Shown here one piece after another: positions 1-11,035 of a stretch of 64,000 nt of DNA. The DNA is from Chamaecrista fasciculata (taxonomy: Eukaryota > Streptophyta > Magnoliopsida > Fabales > Fabaceae), in contig QANZ01023311.1 in NCBI GenBank assembly GCA_003254925.1, positions 186,001 through 250,000 on the forward strand, in the 5' to 3' direction. Under the pieces are notes generated by a model, which saw nothing but the letters and a program-made list of their open reading frames with translations, made no database searches and was not told the origin of the DNA. Both the position numbers and the translations under genes were made by a program. Positions within the stretch are counted from its first letter, which is position 1. Every line of letters starts with the position of its first letter.

Positions 1-79
1 CATGTTAGGTCCCAAAATTTTGTTATCATGCCAGAGTTTTTACGGGGTCCAGTGACCAATAGAGGCAAGCAGAAATTAC

Positions 80-1231
80 CAAATGTGAATTCATCAGTAG
101 CCAAACCAGAGGCAGAAAGAGCCGATATCAAAGCACAGGGTCCAGGAATAGGAACAACAGGGATATTTTCATTAACACATAATTTGGCCTGCATTAATTA
201 TTTCAGAAGCCTTTTTATTAACAAATCTCCATCCCACCACACACTGAAGTAAACATATAGAAATGATCACACACAGATAAATATTCAGTCAGTATAGAAT
301 CAGCATGCTCACCAATTCCATTCCAGGATCACTGATGCCTGGTGTTCCAGCATCACTTATTAGAGCTACAATCTCACCCTGCTTCAACCTCTTCAACACT
401 CCCTGTTCCCTTTGCGCTTCATTGAATTTGTGATAACTCATCTGAAAATCTAGAGAACAAATTTAGAATATATATTGATTGATAAACATGAATAGCAATT
501 ATTATAAGTTTACAAGACCCATCCATACAAGGGGAGTTTTGATATTGTAGTACTGAAGCAACTTTCCGGAATGCCTTGTGTCTTCTGAAAGTATCACATC
601 TGCTGACTTTAATATGCGGAGAGCCCTGTATGAGTGACCCAGACAGTATAAGAAAAGTCATCGAAATATAAAAGGATGCCAAAATCCACTTCTCTATAAA
701 ATATAGGGTAATGCTAAACACCTTACTCTCAATAATTTTGGCCTGTGGTGCGAGGAAAAAAAAAAAAAGGTATAACCAAGTTAACAAGGTTTTATTCAGT
801 ACCTGAAGGTGATATCCTCAAGATTTCCGATTGGTGTTCCTACCAGATAAAGACCAGGTTTCAGCTTACTCTGCCACAATGCAGTTCAATATAATTCGTG
901 CTCATATGAACGGAAGTAAGCATTGGACATAAGGTGTACAAATAAAGGAGGGCTTAACCCTAGATATGAAACTTAAGCACGAAAATAAAAGACGAAAAAA
1001 GAAAGAAAGTGTAATTACATTTTTCGCCGATTCTCGATAAATCTGATCGGTTTCACTGCCGGAACCGGAGGCGGAGCAGAAGGAGAGAAAAACGAGATTT
1101 CGTGAGAAGACGAAGGAGGAATGGGTAAAGATAAATTCCTTTCGAAGGCAAATTAGGGTTTTAGGTCGAGAACGGAATGGGATTGCTGTGGTCAGAGAAA
1201 TTGCCATTGACGGCAATAGTCGAATCAACAT
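80..1231 (-). CDS. RsmI-like 16S rRNA (cytidine-2'-O)-methyltransferase, organelle-targeted, 5' part
   Basis: This is the 5' part of a minus-strand gene that continues beyond the left edge. The exons read are 1019-1231, 803-870, 529-625, 313-441 and 80-188, with GT/AG borders and phases 0, 2, 0, 0, 1. The protein has the tetrapyrrole-methylase signatures of RsmI: LYLVGTPIGNLEDITFR, then ILKSADVILSEDTRHSGKL, ALISDAGTPGISDPG and VVPIPGPCALISALSASGL. In bacteria RsmI uses S-adenosylmethionine to methylate the ribose of C1402 in the 16S decoding centre. The first exon (71 residues, rich in Ser, Arg and hydrophobic residues, few acidic) has no bacterial counterpart and looks like a chloroplast or mitochondrial transit peptide. 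Which organelle is inferred, not shown. The start is the first ATG; a second in-frame Met is 8 codons further in. The C-terminal part is missing only because the window ends. Confidence 0.93.
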
Positions 1232-1640
1232 CTTGATTCCTATCTCACTCTTTGCAGCTCAAGTAGCAAGTAGCAACTAACGAAGAAGAAGAAAGCCCCG
1301 CCTAGTGGCGCAGCTTATCGTTTCTTTTCATTTCCTCTATTTGAATTTTTGCTTTTAACAAAAGTCAAAAATTTATTTTAGTCCCCAAACTATTGAGTGA
1401 ATATTTTTTTGGTCTTCAATTTTTTTTTTTTAATTCGTTTTAACTTTTACTTAAAATAACTTCATCTTCAGAAATTGGTTTGCTAGTTTGTTATTGGAGA
1501 GATTCATGAAGGGCCCAATCTTTTTTTTTTTTTCTTTCTCTAAATTTTGATATTTCACTCAATTGGATTTAAAGTCTAACAACGTCAAAATCATTAACAC
1601 AAAACACCGACATCTTTTTAAACTTTTTTTCACAAAGAAA
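1232..1640. other. Upstream flank of the RsmI-like gene
   Basis: This is AT-rich DNA upstream of the RsmI-like gene. A fragment with GGTCC-type MITE motifs at about 1365-1420 looks like half of a foldback element, but I could not find its partner arm. I see no clear TATA box and no gene. Confidence 0.4.
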
Positions 1641-1818
1641 AGTTTAGGTGAGTTAGGTCTTAAGGGCTCACTAAGGTTAGGGCATGCTTCTAAGCTCTAT
1701 GAGCGCTTACAAAGGTACTTAGAGATTGCCTACCAACAAGACCCTCACATCGACAGCGAGATTCGAACTCACGACCGAGTTATGGGCTGCCTCACTAAGG
1801 TTAGGACATGCCTCCAGA
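1641..1818 (-). mobile_element. tRNA-derived SINE, 5'-altered copy
   Basis: This is a near copy of the element at 1871-2059. On the minus strand it has a box-B-like GAGTTCGAATCTCG followed by the same unique body. The box A end is missing and replaced by a short stretch (1792-1815) that resembles the element's own tail (CTCACTAAGGTTAGG.CATGCCTCC). A similar sequence (ACATC, then a T-run, then AAC or ACC) sits before, between and after the two copies, which suggests target-site repeats. Confidence 0.65.
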
Positions 1819-1870
1819 AAATCGTTAACAGAAAATACATCTTCTTTTTTAACTTTTTTTTATAGAGGAA

Positions 1871-2059
1871 AGTTTAGGTGAGTTAGACCTCAGGGGCTCA
1901 CTAAGTTTAGGGCATGCCTCTAGGCTCTATAAGCGCTTACAGAGGTACTTAGAAATTGCCTAGCAACAAAACCCTCACATCGACAGCGAAATTCGAACTC
2001 ACGACCTTGCGAGTTATTGGTTGCCTCCTAACCAACTGGGTCAACCATTGTTGTTAGCG
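1871..2059 (-). mobile_element. tRNA-derived SINE, more complete copy
   Basis: On the minus strand the head looks like a tRNA gene. A box-A-like segment (TGACCCAGTTGGTTAGGAGG) is followed about 35 bases later by a box-B-like GAGTTCGAATTTCG. The body that follows is shared with the copy at 1641-1818 and ends in a T/A-rich tail. No tRNA fold is intact, so this is a retroposon rather than a tRNA gene. Confidence 0.7.
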
Positions 2060-3171
2060 ACATCTTTTTTACCTTTATTTTGATATCAATTATATATCTC
2101 AAAATTTTTACATTCATATCAATTGTACTCCTAACTTTTCATACTTTTTTTTGTCATTTGTACCTTAAAAAATATTAGGGTCAGCATGATATTACACTTT
2201 TCGTTAACGATTTAGACAACATTAAATCTTAATATAGAGTCAAATATGAAATTTTAAAAATATAATGGAACACAAAAAAAAAATAATGATACCACTGAGA
2301 CTTAATTAAATGGTAACAAAAATACATTTGCCTCTTGAAATATTTCCTTAGGGTCTAGTCTTCTACCCTCAATTATGGAAATAATAAAATATGGTAGATG
2401 AAAAAATGAATAGTTGAGATTCATACTTTACCATAATTTATTACTCTCATAATCTAGCAGATTCACTCCGGTTTTTTCATTGAGAAATTGCCAAAATTAT
2501 ATTACGTGACGCCTCAACAATTACCTCCTTATACCGTATTTGTACTACTATACAGACTTACCAACTGACAATCCTTGATCTGTGATTGCAAAAAAGATAG
2601 CCCACTTTTTTTTTCCTTTCCACCCTTTTTTTAGATCACAACTACCAAATGAACAGATTAGTTTTCATAATTTTATATATGGATAGAGGCTAGGGAGATA
2701 TTTTTATTATTTTACAGTACTGTTTCAAGCTGTTCTTGTCTTGCATTGAGTCTCCCAAAAAATTGCAACTGCAGGCACATTACTAAAGCTGGAAGATCGG
2801 TACTTTTCCCTCTTTGATTTTCTAACTTTATAGTTTATGGTCAGCAAGTCCGGGACCATATATTTTGTCTCTCTGGTTTTCAACATAACCCTTTGAGTTT
2901 TAACTTCGCTTACTTTAATGAAATTGCAGACTCCCTATAATAGAACTGTCACATAGGTCTTATAGCTTTCTGGCCAAGGCGTAAATGGTGGATTAGAGTC
3001 ATTATTGTCCTCTTCACGACTTCACTCTATTAATATTATTTTTTTTATTAGCAAAATATATATGTGTTACTAATAGTGAGGGAAAAAACCGAGTCTAGGT
3101 TTGGTAATCTTGATTCGTGACTACCAGCCCTCGAACATGGAGACCCAAAGTTTTATTCTTACTCCTTAGTT
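2060..3171. other. AT-rich intergenic DNA
   Basis: I see no gene here. A small imperfect inverted repeat lies at about 2380-2460 (ATGGTAGATGAA... against ...CATACTTTACCAT). The rest is unassigned. Confidence 0.4.
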
Positions 3172-3268
3172 ATTAGGTTTTAACTTTATTGTCAGGGACC
3201 CGAGGGTGCTTGATCATAAAGTTAGGCCTTGTCTTGTTTCCAAAAAAAAAAAATTAGGTTTTAACTTT
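3172..3268 (+). mobile_element. Short poly(A) retroinsertion with 16-bp TSD
   Basis: The 16-base repeat ATTAGGTTTTAACTTT occurs at 3172-3187 and 3253-3268. Between them is a 65-base insert ending in TTTCC and a run of A. This is the layout of a severely 5'-truncated LINE or SINE copied by target-primed reverse transcription. Confidence 0.75.
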
Positions 3269-3278
3269 TACCATATTA

Positions 3279-3583
3279 GTAAATTACTAAATTGGTCCCT
3301 AGATTATTGACTCGCTGACAAATTGGTCCCCGAATTTAAGAAATTGACAAATAGGTCCCTGAATTTTTCTAACGAGTCAAATAGGTCTCCGAATTTTTCT
3401 AACATTTGTCAAATAGGTCCTTCTGTGCATGTTATTCGGGGACCTATTTAACTAACATTAGAAAAATTATGGGACCTATTTGACTCGTTAGAAAAAATCG
3501 GGGACCTATTTGTCAATTTCCTAAATTCAGAAACCAATCTGTCAGCGAGCCAATAATCCAGGGACCAATTTGGTAGTTTACTC
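3279..3583. mobile_element. Mutator-like foldback MITE
   Basis: The element is 305 bp and nearly all inverted repeat. The left arm starts GTAAATTACTAAATTGGTCC and the right arm, reversed, starts GAGTAAACTACCAAATTGGT. It is flanked by TTTACCATATTA at 3267-3278 and 3584-3595, which contains the 9-11 bp duplication typical of Mutator-like elements. It has no coding capacity, and a transcript would fold into a long hairpin. Confidence 0.82.
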
Positions 3584-3595
3584 TTTACCATATTA

Positions 3596-4503
3596 TTATC
3601 TAGTGTTCTACGGCATCACCCCTAGTAAAATTATGATACTTTTAATTGAAAATTTTTATTATTTCCTCAATAAAAAATATATAATTCATTGTTTAAAATA
3701 ATGTAATCATTAATGGCTTAATTATTGGATCCAATCAAAAAATATATAAGTTTAATGAGTAAAAATACAAGTTTAATAGAAATTCAAAGATTAGATAATA
3801 TGAATGAGTATGAGTTAGGTTGCTTTGGATTGGGTTGAGTTTGTAAAAAAATTTAACTTAATACACACATCTATTTGTGTATTAAGTTGGATCATTTCTT
3901 ACATTTTTAATTACTTAATCCAACCCAGTAAAGTTGCAGATTGAGTTTGGTTGAATTTGTTAGTCAATAAATATAATACTACAAAATTTATATAATTATA
4001 ATAAAGTGAAATTATTATAAATTTATAAGTAATAAAAATAAAAGCTTATACATTAAAAAATAAAAAATTGATATATAAATATAAATTAATTAAAATACAG
4101 TCCAGAACATTTATAAATCATTTATAAATGTAACATATATATGTAATTATATAAATTCTAAAATCATGATATTTTAATTATAAAGAACTAACAAAATAAA
4201 TTCATAAAAATATAATAAAAAAAACATAAAGTAATATAAAAATACAAACAAAAAAAGTATGTACGGATGTACGGGTTAAGTTGGTTCTCGAAATAGTGAA
4301 CTCATAGTTCAACTCGTGAATTCAAACTAATTCAAAAATACAATTACAATATCCTAAGAATCAAATTCCATATTTTGATTATTCAAAAAATAATTTGTTG
4401 ACTTAATATAAATTTAGGAATTAAATAATAAATGTTCTCTTTTTTATTTCAATGGTATTTTAAGGGATAAATTTCAAAATTTTTGAATAATTAATCTAGA
4501 TTG
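3596..4503. other. Very AT-rich intergenic DNA
   Basis: I see no gene. The segment at 3800-3950 contains inverted motifs (TTGGGTTGAGTTTG, AATCCAACCCAG) that suggest an old MITE without clear ends. Confidence 0.35.
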
Positions 4504-4511
4504 AATGTGAC

Positions 4512-4811
4512 TTTTTTTTTTTTGTGACAAACGAGGCTAAAAGCCCCAAAAAATGAAAAACCACAAAACACAAAACATCGAGCAACAGGGGAGACAATTT
4601 TGCCGGCAGCGAAGCAAGCTTGATCAAACCACCATCGAGCACCCAAGATTCTCCAGGAAAGTCAGCGCAACGATTCGCTTCCCTCCATCGGTGGCGAATC
4701 TCCCATCTCCGAAACTCAGCAACCAAACGTTTAATTGACTGCAAAACCTCATGAATCTCCGACGACTTCCAACGATCCTTCTGCACGAACCCAACAACAA
4801 CAAGAGAGTCA
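4512..4811 (-). mobile_element. 5'-truncated LINE tail with RNase H remnant
   Basis: The minus strand ends in GGCTTTTAGCC, CGTTTGTCAC and a poly(A) tract at its 3' end (plus-strand T-run at 4512-4521). AATGTGAC at 4504-4511 and 4812-4819 is the target-site duplication. Inside is a fragment of the plant LINE RNase H domain (IRHRWREANRCADF, normally HV.REgN..AD.LA), broken by a frameshift. The copy is about 300 bp, so almost the whole element was lost at insertion. It faces the related copy at 5658-5940. Confidence 0.82.
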
Positions 4812-4829
4812 AATGTGACATTTTGATAT

Positions 4830-5381
4830 GGCCAAACTCCTATATTGGTCTCTCCCTCGTGTTTGTTTAAAGTTTTGTATTAGTCCCTCAAAATTTTTTA
4901 TTCCGTTTTGGTCCCTCATATTTGTTCAAGGTTCCGTTTTGATCCTTCAAGTTTTCTTCGTTTTGTTTGCTCCCTCATATTTGCTTAAAGTTTTGTTTTG
5001 GTCCTTAATGTTTTCAAAAAGTTTCACCGTTAGTCCCTGACTATTTTCTATCTACTTTTTAAAAAAAAGGAAAAAAAATTAATTTTCATCTCCCAACAAT
5101 TTGTCTCTTTTGCATTAAGGTTCTTCCCTTTTGTAAAAGAGAAAAATTGTTGGAAGATAAAGTTAATTTTTTTTTTCCTTTTTTTTAACAGAAAAATTGG
5201 ATGGAAAAGAGTTAAAGACTAACGATGGAACTTTTAGAAACTTGAGGGACCAAAACAGAACAAAAAAACTTTAAGGACCAAAATGGAACTTTAAGCAAAC
5301 ATGAGAGACCAAAACGGGAAAAAATGAGGGACCATAACGGAACTTTGAGTAAACATGAGAGACCAAAATAGTATTTTGGCT
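4830..5381. mobile_element. Mutator-like foldback MITE
   Basis: The element is 552 bp with long arms built from GGTCCCTC-type repeats. Its ends are GGCCAAACTCCTATATTGGT on the left and, reversed, GCCAAAATACTATTTTGGTC on the right. The 9-bp duplication TTTTGATAT lies at 4821-4829 and 5382-5390. The short open frames inside it are by-products of the repeats. Confidence 0.85.
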
Positions 5382-5657
5382 TTTTGATATAATAGCTTTG
5401 TTTATTATAAAAAGCTACATAAGTAACAAAATAGGATCGTGTGGTATAGATGCTCATAATATATTATCATGTAATTATTAATTAATATTTAATAAGGATT
5501 AGGTCTAATGACGAAATGGACTAATTTTTTACAACATATTAAAATTATATTTAAATTCTCATTAGAGAAAGTGTTCAAATTTAATAATTATAATAATATT
5601 TATAGTAGAATTAAAAAAATAGATAATATAAGAGACAAAACAAATAGTCGAGCAACA

Positions 5658-5940
5658 AATAGGCGTGAAGGAAACGCTTGTGCTGACTTCATGGCAGGGC
5701 TCGCTGTGAATCAGAGCTCGGCGGATCTCGTGGTGTGGGAGGACCCTCCTCCGCCGCTGCGCTTGTTGTTGCTTAGGGACAAGTTAGGTTTAGGTGTTGA
5801 TAGAGGAGAAAGATGAGGTTGTTGCTGTGTTCGCCTTTCTTTCTCTGTTTTCGCTTTTTTCTGTTTTTCTTTTTTGTTTTTTTGTTTTGGGCTTTGCCTT
5901 TTGTGCTGGTCTTTTAGGCCCTTTCTCACAAAAAAAAAAA
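5658..5940 (+). mobile_element. 5'-truncated LINE tail with RNase H remnant
   Basis: The insert is 283 bp and ends in CTTTTAGGCC, CTTTCTCAC and poly(A). The flanking repeat AAATAGTCG..CAACA is at 5642-5657 and 5941-5956, with two mismatches. It encodes the end of a LINE RNase H domain (REGNACADFMAGLA ... VVWEDPPPPLRLLLL), which is conserved in plant non-LTR reverse transcriptases, then stops. The 3' end resembles that of the copy at 4512-4811, so both probably belong to one family. Confidence 0.85.
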
Positions 5941-5956
5941 AAATAGTCGCTCAACA

Positions 5957-7373
5957 TAATTTTTTAAAAAAATAAATATTATGTTAGAACTTAGAAATAT
6001 CATATTTAGTTTATAATAAAAAGTAGGTTGAATGTTTGAATTGACCATAAATGTATATTCTTATTAAGTTTGTTTAAGTCCTAAATGTATCAAAGTTTTA
6101 TATTAATTATAAATATTTATTTTTAATTTAATTTTGGTTCAAATCTACTTTCAAATTTTGATCAAATTTGTTGACATTCTTTGTTGGGTAGAAAAAAAAA
6201 ATTATTAAAAAATAATTTATAGCTCTAAAATTATTGGATTCAAATTTAAAATGATAGAGGTATAACGAACTTTACTTAGTTAATCGTGAAATAAGCGGCC
6301 AATTTTTAAAACTTAATTTGATATCATATATTGACAACTTCAACTAAATAAATAAAATACTCATTAAGAATGTAATTTTAGACTCATCATATAAGTATCT
6401 GGCAAAAAAAAAAAACTCATTATATGAGTTAATTTAATAGTATGAAATCAAAATAAAACTAAACAAAAATATTTATAACTAATGCACAACTTGTAAAATA
6501 TTTAGAAGTGAAATAAAGTAAAAAATAATTCAAGTTCGATTCCTAAAGTCGATATTGTTGGGAGGACGCTGGCCATTTTGTCTCTGAAACCCGAATGTAA
6601 TTAGTTTTCGCTTAAATCGTTACACAGATAGACGGATCGGCGGAAATATCCATAACTTTTAAAAAAAACTCAAAAATATACTTTATAATGAATTTGGGCA
6701 TTCCACCATATTTATATTTTTTTTGGAAAAGGAAAATTTCAAACTGTCATTAATGTTAACTGTCAAAAACTATACTGCAGTTTCGGCATTTTTCGGTGCT
6801 CGTTTGGTTGATAAACTGACTATTCCTCTCAAATCTTTACACTCTCTCCAGTGCCTTCATTTAACCTTTTTGAAGTGTCTTGTCTTGAAATTTGGAACGT
6901 GGGGAGTTTGATGGCGACCACAGATCACGCTTCATAATGATTCTTCTGTTGCTTCATATATCAATGGGATCCGTGCATTTTCGTACGCATTATCCCCTTC
7001 CTTCTCTATATTACCTCATATCTTTAAAGATCATTCTAACATGTGTGAGCATATGAAGATTTTTTTTGAGTGGTCAGGTGAATTTTCAAATATTAAAAAT
7101 TAATTTTTTAGATGAATTTTTGTAAATTTCAAAATATGAGATGCTCTACTAACCAATCAGAAGAACCTTAAAATGTGCCTAAGGAGACATGTTAAATAAA
7201 TTCTATCTTTAAATCACATACCTATTATATAATCACAGTCTTCCTTGAAGAATTGATTTCGCCATGATAGTTTGTGATTTTGCTTCCTTCTTCTCCCACT
7301 CTCAACTTTCACTTCGTTCTGCATAAGCTACTACTATTACACAAAGGCCAAAATCCCCACAATATCAATAATC
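5957..7373. other. Upstream flank of the BEL1-like gene
   Basis: This is AT-rich sequence. A micro-insertion with poly(A) lies at about 6382-6426, flanked by ACTCATCATATA and ACTCATTATATG. The last few hundred bases are the likely promoter and leader of the BEL1-like gene. No clear TATA box was identified. Confidence 0.4.
6394..6414 (+). mobile_element. Micro-retroinsertion, TGGCA(n)
   Basis: An insert of about 21 bases, ending CTGGC plus poly(A), lies between imperfect repeats of 11-12 bp (6382-6393 and 6415-6426, one internal mismatch). It belongs to the recurrent micro-insertion class in this window. Confidence 0.5.
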
Positions 7374-9325
7374 ATGTCTAGATCCATCATTAATGGCCGA
7401 GATCAATTTGAGAACCCAGATTTCAATGCTTATTATGGTTGTTCCTCTTTAAGAAATGCATCATTATTTCCTGAATTGGAAATAATGCAAGCTCATCAAT
7501 CCTTCAATATTCTAGGATTGGATCATCATTTAACCTATGGCTATTACCATTATTCTCCTCCAAATTCATCACCCTCCTTCATGAATAGAGCACAAGATTC
7601 CTTTGCTGCTTCTATTGTGGGAAACTCAAGATTCCTAAAGCCTGTTCAATCCCTTCTTCAAGAACTTGTTGATGTTGCTGGCAGAAACGAGAATGATGAC
7701 TCTAAAATCAACCAAAAATTTTCCTCAGAGCTAAAAGCAGAGTTTTTCATTGATAAAGGAGTGTTGCTATCATTTGAGAAACATGAACTTTTTATGAAAA
7801 TTACAAAGCTGGTTGATTTGTTAGATGAGGTTGGTCTCTCAATTTATCTTAAAATTATGATTTAATCTTTGATATTAATGTTTTATTTTTTAATGGTTAA
7901 TGTTTAGGTGGAGAAGAGATACGAGAAATACAGGGATGAATTAGAAGAAGCAGTTTTAAGGTTCGAAATAATAGCAGGTGTAGGAGCTGCAAAGTGTTAT
8001 ACTGCTTTGACTCTGAAAGCCATGTCTAGGCATTTCTGGACTCTGAAAAATGCTATAATGTCACACATTAATATCGAGAAAAGAAAACTCTGTAAAATGA
8101 ATGGTGGGTTTTCATTTTCTTCTTCTCAGCTTAAACAAGCATCATCGTCATCATCATTATCATCATCATGGAAAGCCATGAGAGGCCTGCCTGAAACTTC
8201 TGTGTCAATACTTCGTTCATGGCTTTTTCAACACTTTCTAAACCCGTAAGCACATTCCTTCTCAGTTATTCTTTGTACATCTGCAGAATTTACTGACTTG
8301 CCAGATTGATCATTCTTTGGTATATGATATGATATATCTATGTGAATGTGAATGATGATTCATTATTAATTCTCACAGTTATCCTAATGATTCTGAAAAG
8401 ATGATGCTGGCATCCCGAGCTGGTTTGACTAGAAGTCAAGTAAGTCTTTCATCTGTCTTCTCTGCTTTCTCTGTTCATTAAAGTTTGGATTTTGATATGA
8501 GAAGTTAAAATTGTTAAACATTTTACTTTATTTTTTAATTATTTTATATATAAATAGATAAATAGATGTGATGACATGGAGATAATAAATTAAAAAAAAG
8601 TGTAAGTGATTGACCATTTTAATGCAAAGTTAGTTCAAGTAATACATGGAAGATGCATCAAGTAACAATTTAAGGATTAAAATGATTTTTTAAATTTAAT
8701 TTAATTTTTTTGTTTAACTTAATTTTTTTTATTTCATATTTTTAAAACATCTTTGGACTGTTGAATGCAACATGATTTTATTTTAAACTTAGACTAATAT
8801 TAAATATTACAGGAATCAAACAAATTTAAGAGCTATTTTGTCGTTTTTTTAAAAGAAAAATTCTTTGCTTAAATATTCTTAAACCAGTGTGTCCAATTTT
8901 TAAGCAAAGGTCGGGATTCGAATATCGTCTTGTGTATACAGCAACCAATTGACCAGCGACAGACCCTTAGATGAAGCTTAGATTCACAGAAGATTAGTCT
9001 TTAACCTGTCGGACTGGGGATACTTAAGGCAATAAAAAAATAGTTGATTTTGTGACTTCCAAAAAACTAAAATGCCAAATATTGAAATGTGTGAGCTGTA
9101 TTTTTAGAAATAATGCATTTTTCAATTGATAAACTTACTCATTTAGCATTGGTTTACTTTCAGGTCTCAAACTGGTTTATAAATGCTCGGGTACGGTTAT
9201 GGAAGCCAATGATAGAAGAAATGTACAAACAAGAGTTTGGAGAGTGTTCTTCTGCAGATTCCAATCCTCTTGCTAATCAATATTTGACGACGGAAGAAGA
9301 TGATACAGATCACGTGGAGGATTGA
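7374..9325 (+). CDS. BEL1-like (BELL) TALE homeodomain transcription factor, short form
   Basis: Exons 7374-7829, 7908-8245, 8379-8439 and 9164-9325 join into 338 codons with phases 0, 2, 0. In order the protein has a SKY-type box (about residues 84-103, [20 protein letters not shown]), a BELL domain (about 138-206, with [20 protein letters not shown] and the strongly conserved [11 protein letters not shown]), and a TALE homeodomain (about 243-303). The homeodomain has the three-residue loop PYP at 265-267 and recognition helix [22 protein letters not shown] proteins pair with KNOX proteins through SKY/BELL and bind DNA in the nucleus to control meristem and organ identity. The four-exon layout is the family norm. 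The protein is short for the family (many exceed 450 aa), with a brief N-terminus, a Ser run before the homeodomain, an acidic tail ([10 protein letters not shown]) and no C-terminal ZIBEL-like motif. I cannot assign the subclade; the homeodomain flank resembles ATH1. Confidence 0.94.
8901..9040 (+). mobile_element. 5'-truncated SINE in a BEL1-like intron
   Basis: This lies in the third intron. It shares the box-B region (GGGATTCGAATATCG), the CTTGTGTAT.CAGCAACCAATTG stretch and the GATTAGTC...GGGGATA...GGCAA tail with the fuller element at 30358-30543. The box A end is absent. Confidence 0.7.
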
Positions 9326-10627
9326 TTTACTTAATTACTGATATAATAATTTTTGGATTAATTAGTTCTTGTTTACTACAGAATCAACAAAACGACTTTA
9401 TGTCTTCCAATGAGATTCCAGTTCTATGCAAGTCACAACTAAACGATGTATTTTGATTAGATTAGTGATAGTAGTCAGCAATTAACTTTAAGCTTAATGT
9501 TTTAATTCAGGCTTACAATCTAAATTCTAAACCTGTGGGTGTTTGGAACATAATTTTTATTAGGTTCGCCAGTAATAACTATAATGTGTACGTCAAATAG
9601 TTTAATTAACTTTACATAAACTTTTAATTCTCTCCCTAATATTTTTTTATTATTAATTTTGTTCCTATATTTTATATTTTAATTAATTTTATCTTTTCTA
9701 TAAAAAAAAATCAATTTTATCTTTTACTTTTTCTTTTGTGAATTAAAAGTTCAAGTGAGGTAAGTATTTCTATTTTATTAGGATCAGAAAAAATCTATTA
9801 GCCTCTTTGAAGATTTATGAAAAAAATTTATATATCACTTATTAAAGAGGAGTTGAACTTGAACCTTTACTTTTATGGAGTAAGAGTGCAAAGTGCAAAC
9901 CTTAATCAACTTAGTTATTTCTCTTAATTTTTTTTATTTTTATTTTAACTAAATATTAATGATCAATTTTACGTATTAATAATAATTAATATAAATTAAT
10001 AAAATTTAAAGTATAGTTCAGATTAAAAATATCATGAAATTTATTGATAATTTATTAAAAAAAATTCGTTAAAAGATAAATTAAAGACGAAATTTCCAAT
10101 AAAAAATATCGAAATGAAATTAAAAATTAATATAAAATTTAAAATACAAAAGAGTATTTTTAGCCTTATTTTATGATGATCAAACTAGAAAGAATGAAAG
10201 ATGAAATGACTTGAATGGTTCCCCTATGGCGGTTGGAGCCTTGGAGGGAAAAGATTTTAGTTCAGAAGAAAAGTGGCGCATGCCACGTGTTTTGAGCTTA
10301 GTGGTAGACCAATGTTGACACATAACTTCTAAGATATATCTTATCTTATATAGTTTTAATATTTTTTAATTACTAATTCTAAAATTACACATTTTAAAAA
10401 TATAATTATTTTTTAGATATGTAATTTCTTAATATCTACCATCTATTAGTTTATAAAATTATAGTGAAGTATTTATCTTATAACTTCTTTTATCTTATAG
10501 CTTAAGAAATAAAATTAACAAATATCTTACTATATATATCGATTTAAGATTTTATATATTTTTATTATAAAATGTATCGATAAAAATAAAACAAGTAACT
10601 AAAATATCATAATAATTAATTGTAGTA
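9326..10627. other. AT-rich intergenic DNA downstream of the BEL1-like gene
   Basis: I see no gene. A micro-insertion is annotated at 9698-9712. A short GC-richer stretch at 10200-10320 includes CCACGTG, but no gene starts next to it. Confidence 0.4.
9698..9712 (+). mobile_element. Micro-retroinsertion
   Basis: The 15-base insert CTATAAAAAAAAATC sits between two copies of AATTTTATCTTTT (9685-9697 and 9713-9725). Confidence 0.5.
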
Positions 10628-10630
10628 TGT

Positions 10631-10898
10631 ATATAATATAATATAATATAATATAATATAATATAATATAATATAATATAATATAATATAATATAATATA
10701 ATATAATATAATATAATATAATATAATATAATATAATATAATATAATATAATATAATATAATATAATATAATATAATATAATATAATATAATATAATATA
10801 ATATAATATAATATAATATAATATAATATAATATAATATAATATAATATAATATAATATAATATAATATAATATAATATAATATAATATAATATAATC
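10631..10898. repeat. (ATATA) pentanucleotide microsatellite, about 53 copies
   Basis: The unit TATAA/ATATA is repeated almost perfectly for about 268 bases, decaying to CTAAT at the right edge. Because five is not a multiple of three, a reading frame through it repeats every 15 bases (LYYII on the minus strand). The long open frame there is therefore an artefact. Confidence 0.95.
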
Positions 10899-11035
10899 TA
10901 ATCTAATATATATGTAATTGTTTTTTTGGCCTGATATATGTAAAAATTTGGTGTGCATAATTTTATAATAAACAACCTTTTGATAAGAAGTTTAACTATT
11001 TTTTTCTTCCAGACTTCTTTATTTTATATTTTCAT

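Noticed and set aside
4496..4786. A protein-coding gene with RNase H similarity
   Set aside because: Frameshifted and bounded by poly(A) and a TSD; it is a truncated LINE copy.
5508..5816. A 102-codon plus-strand gene
   Set aside because: Only the part after 5658 resembles anything (the LINE RNase H end). The upstream part is target DNA, with the TSD in between.
10599..10958. Open frame of 119 codons with repeated LYYII
   Set aside because: It is produced entirely by the ATATA microsatellite; no start context, domain or splice evidence.
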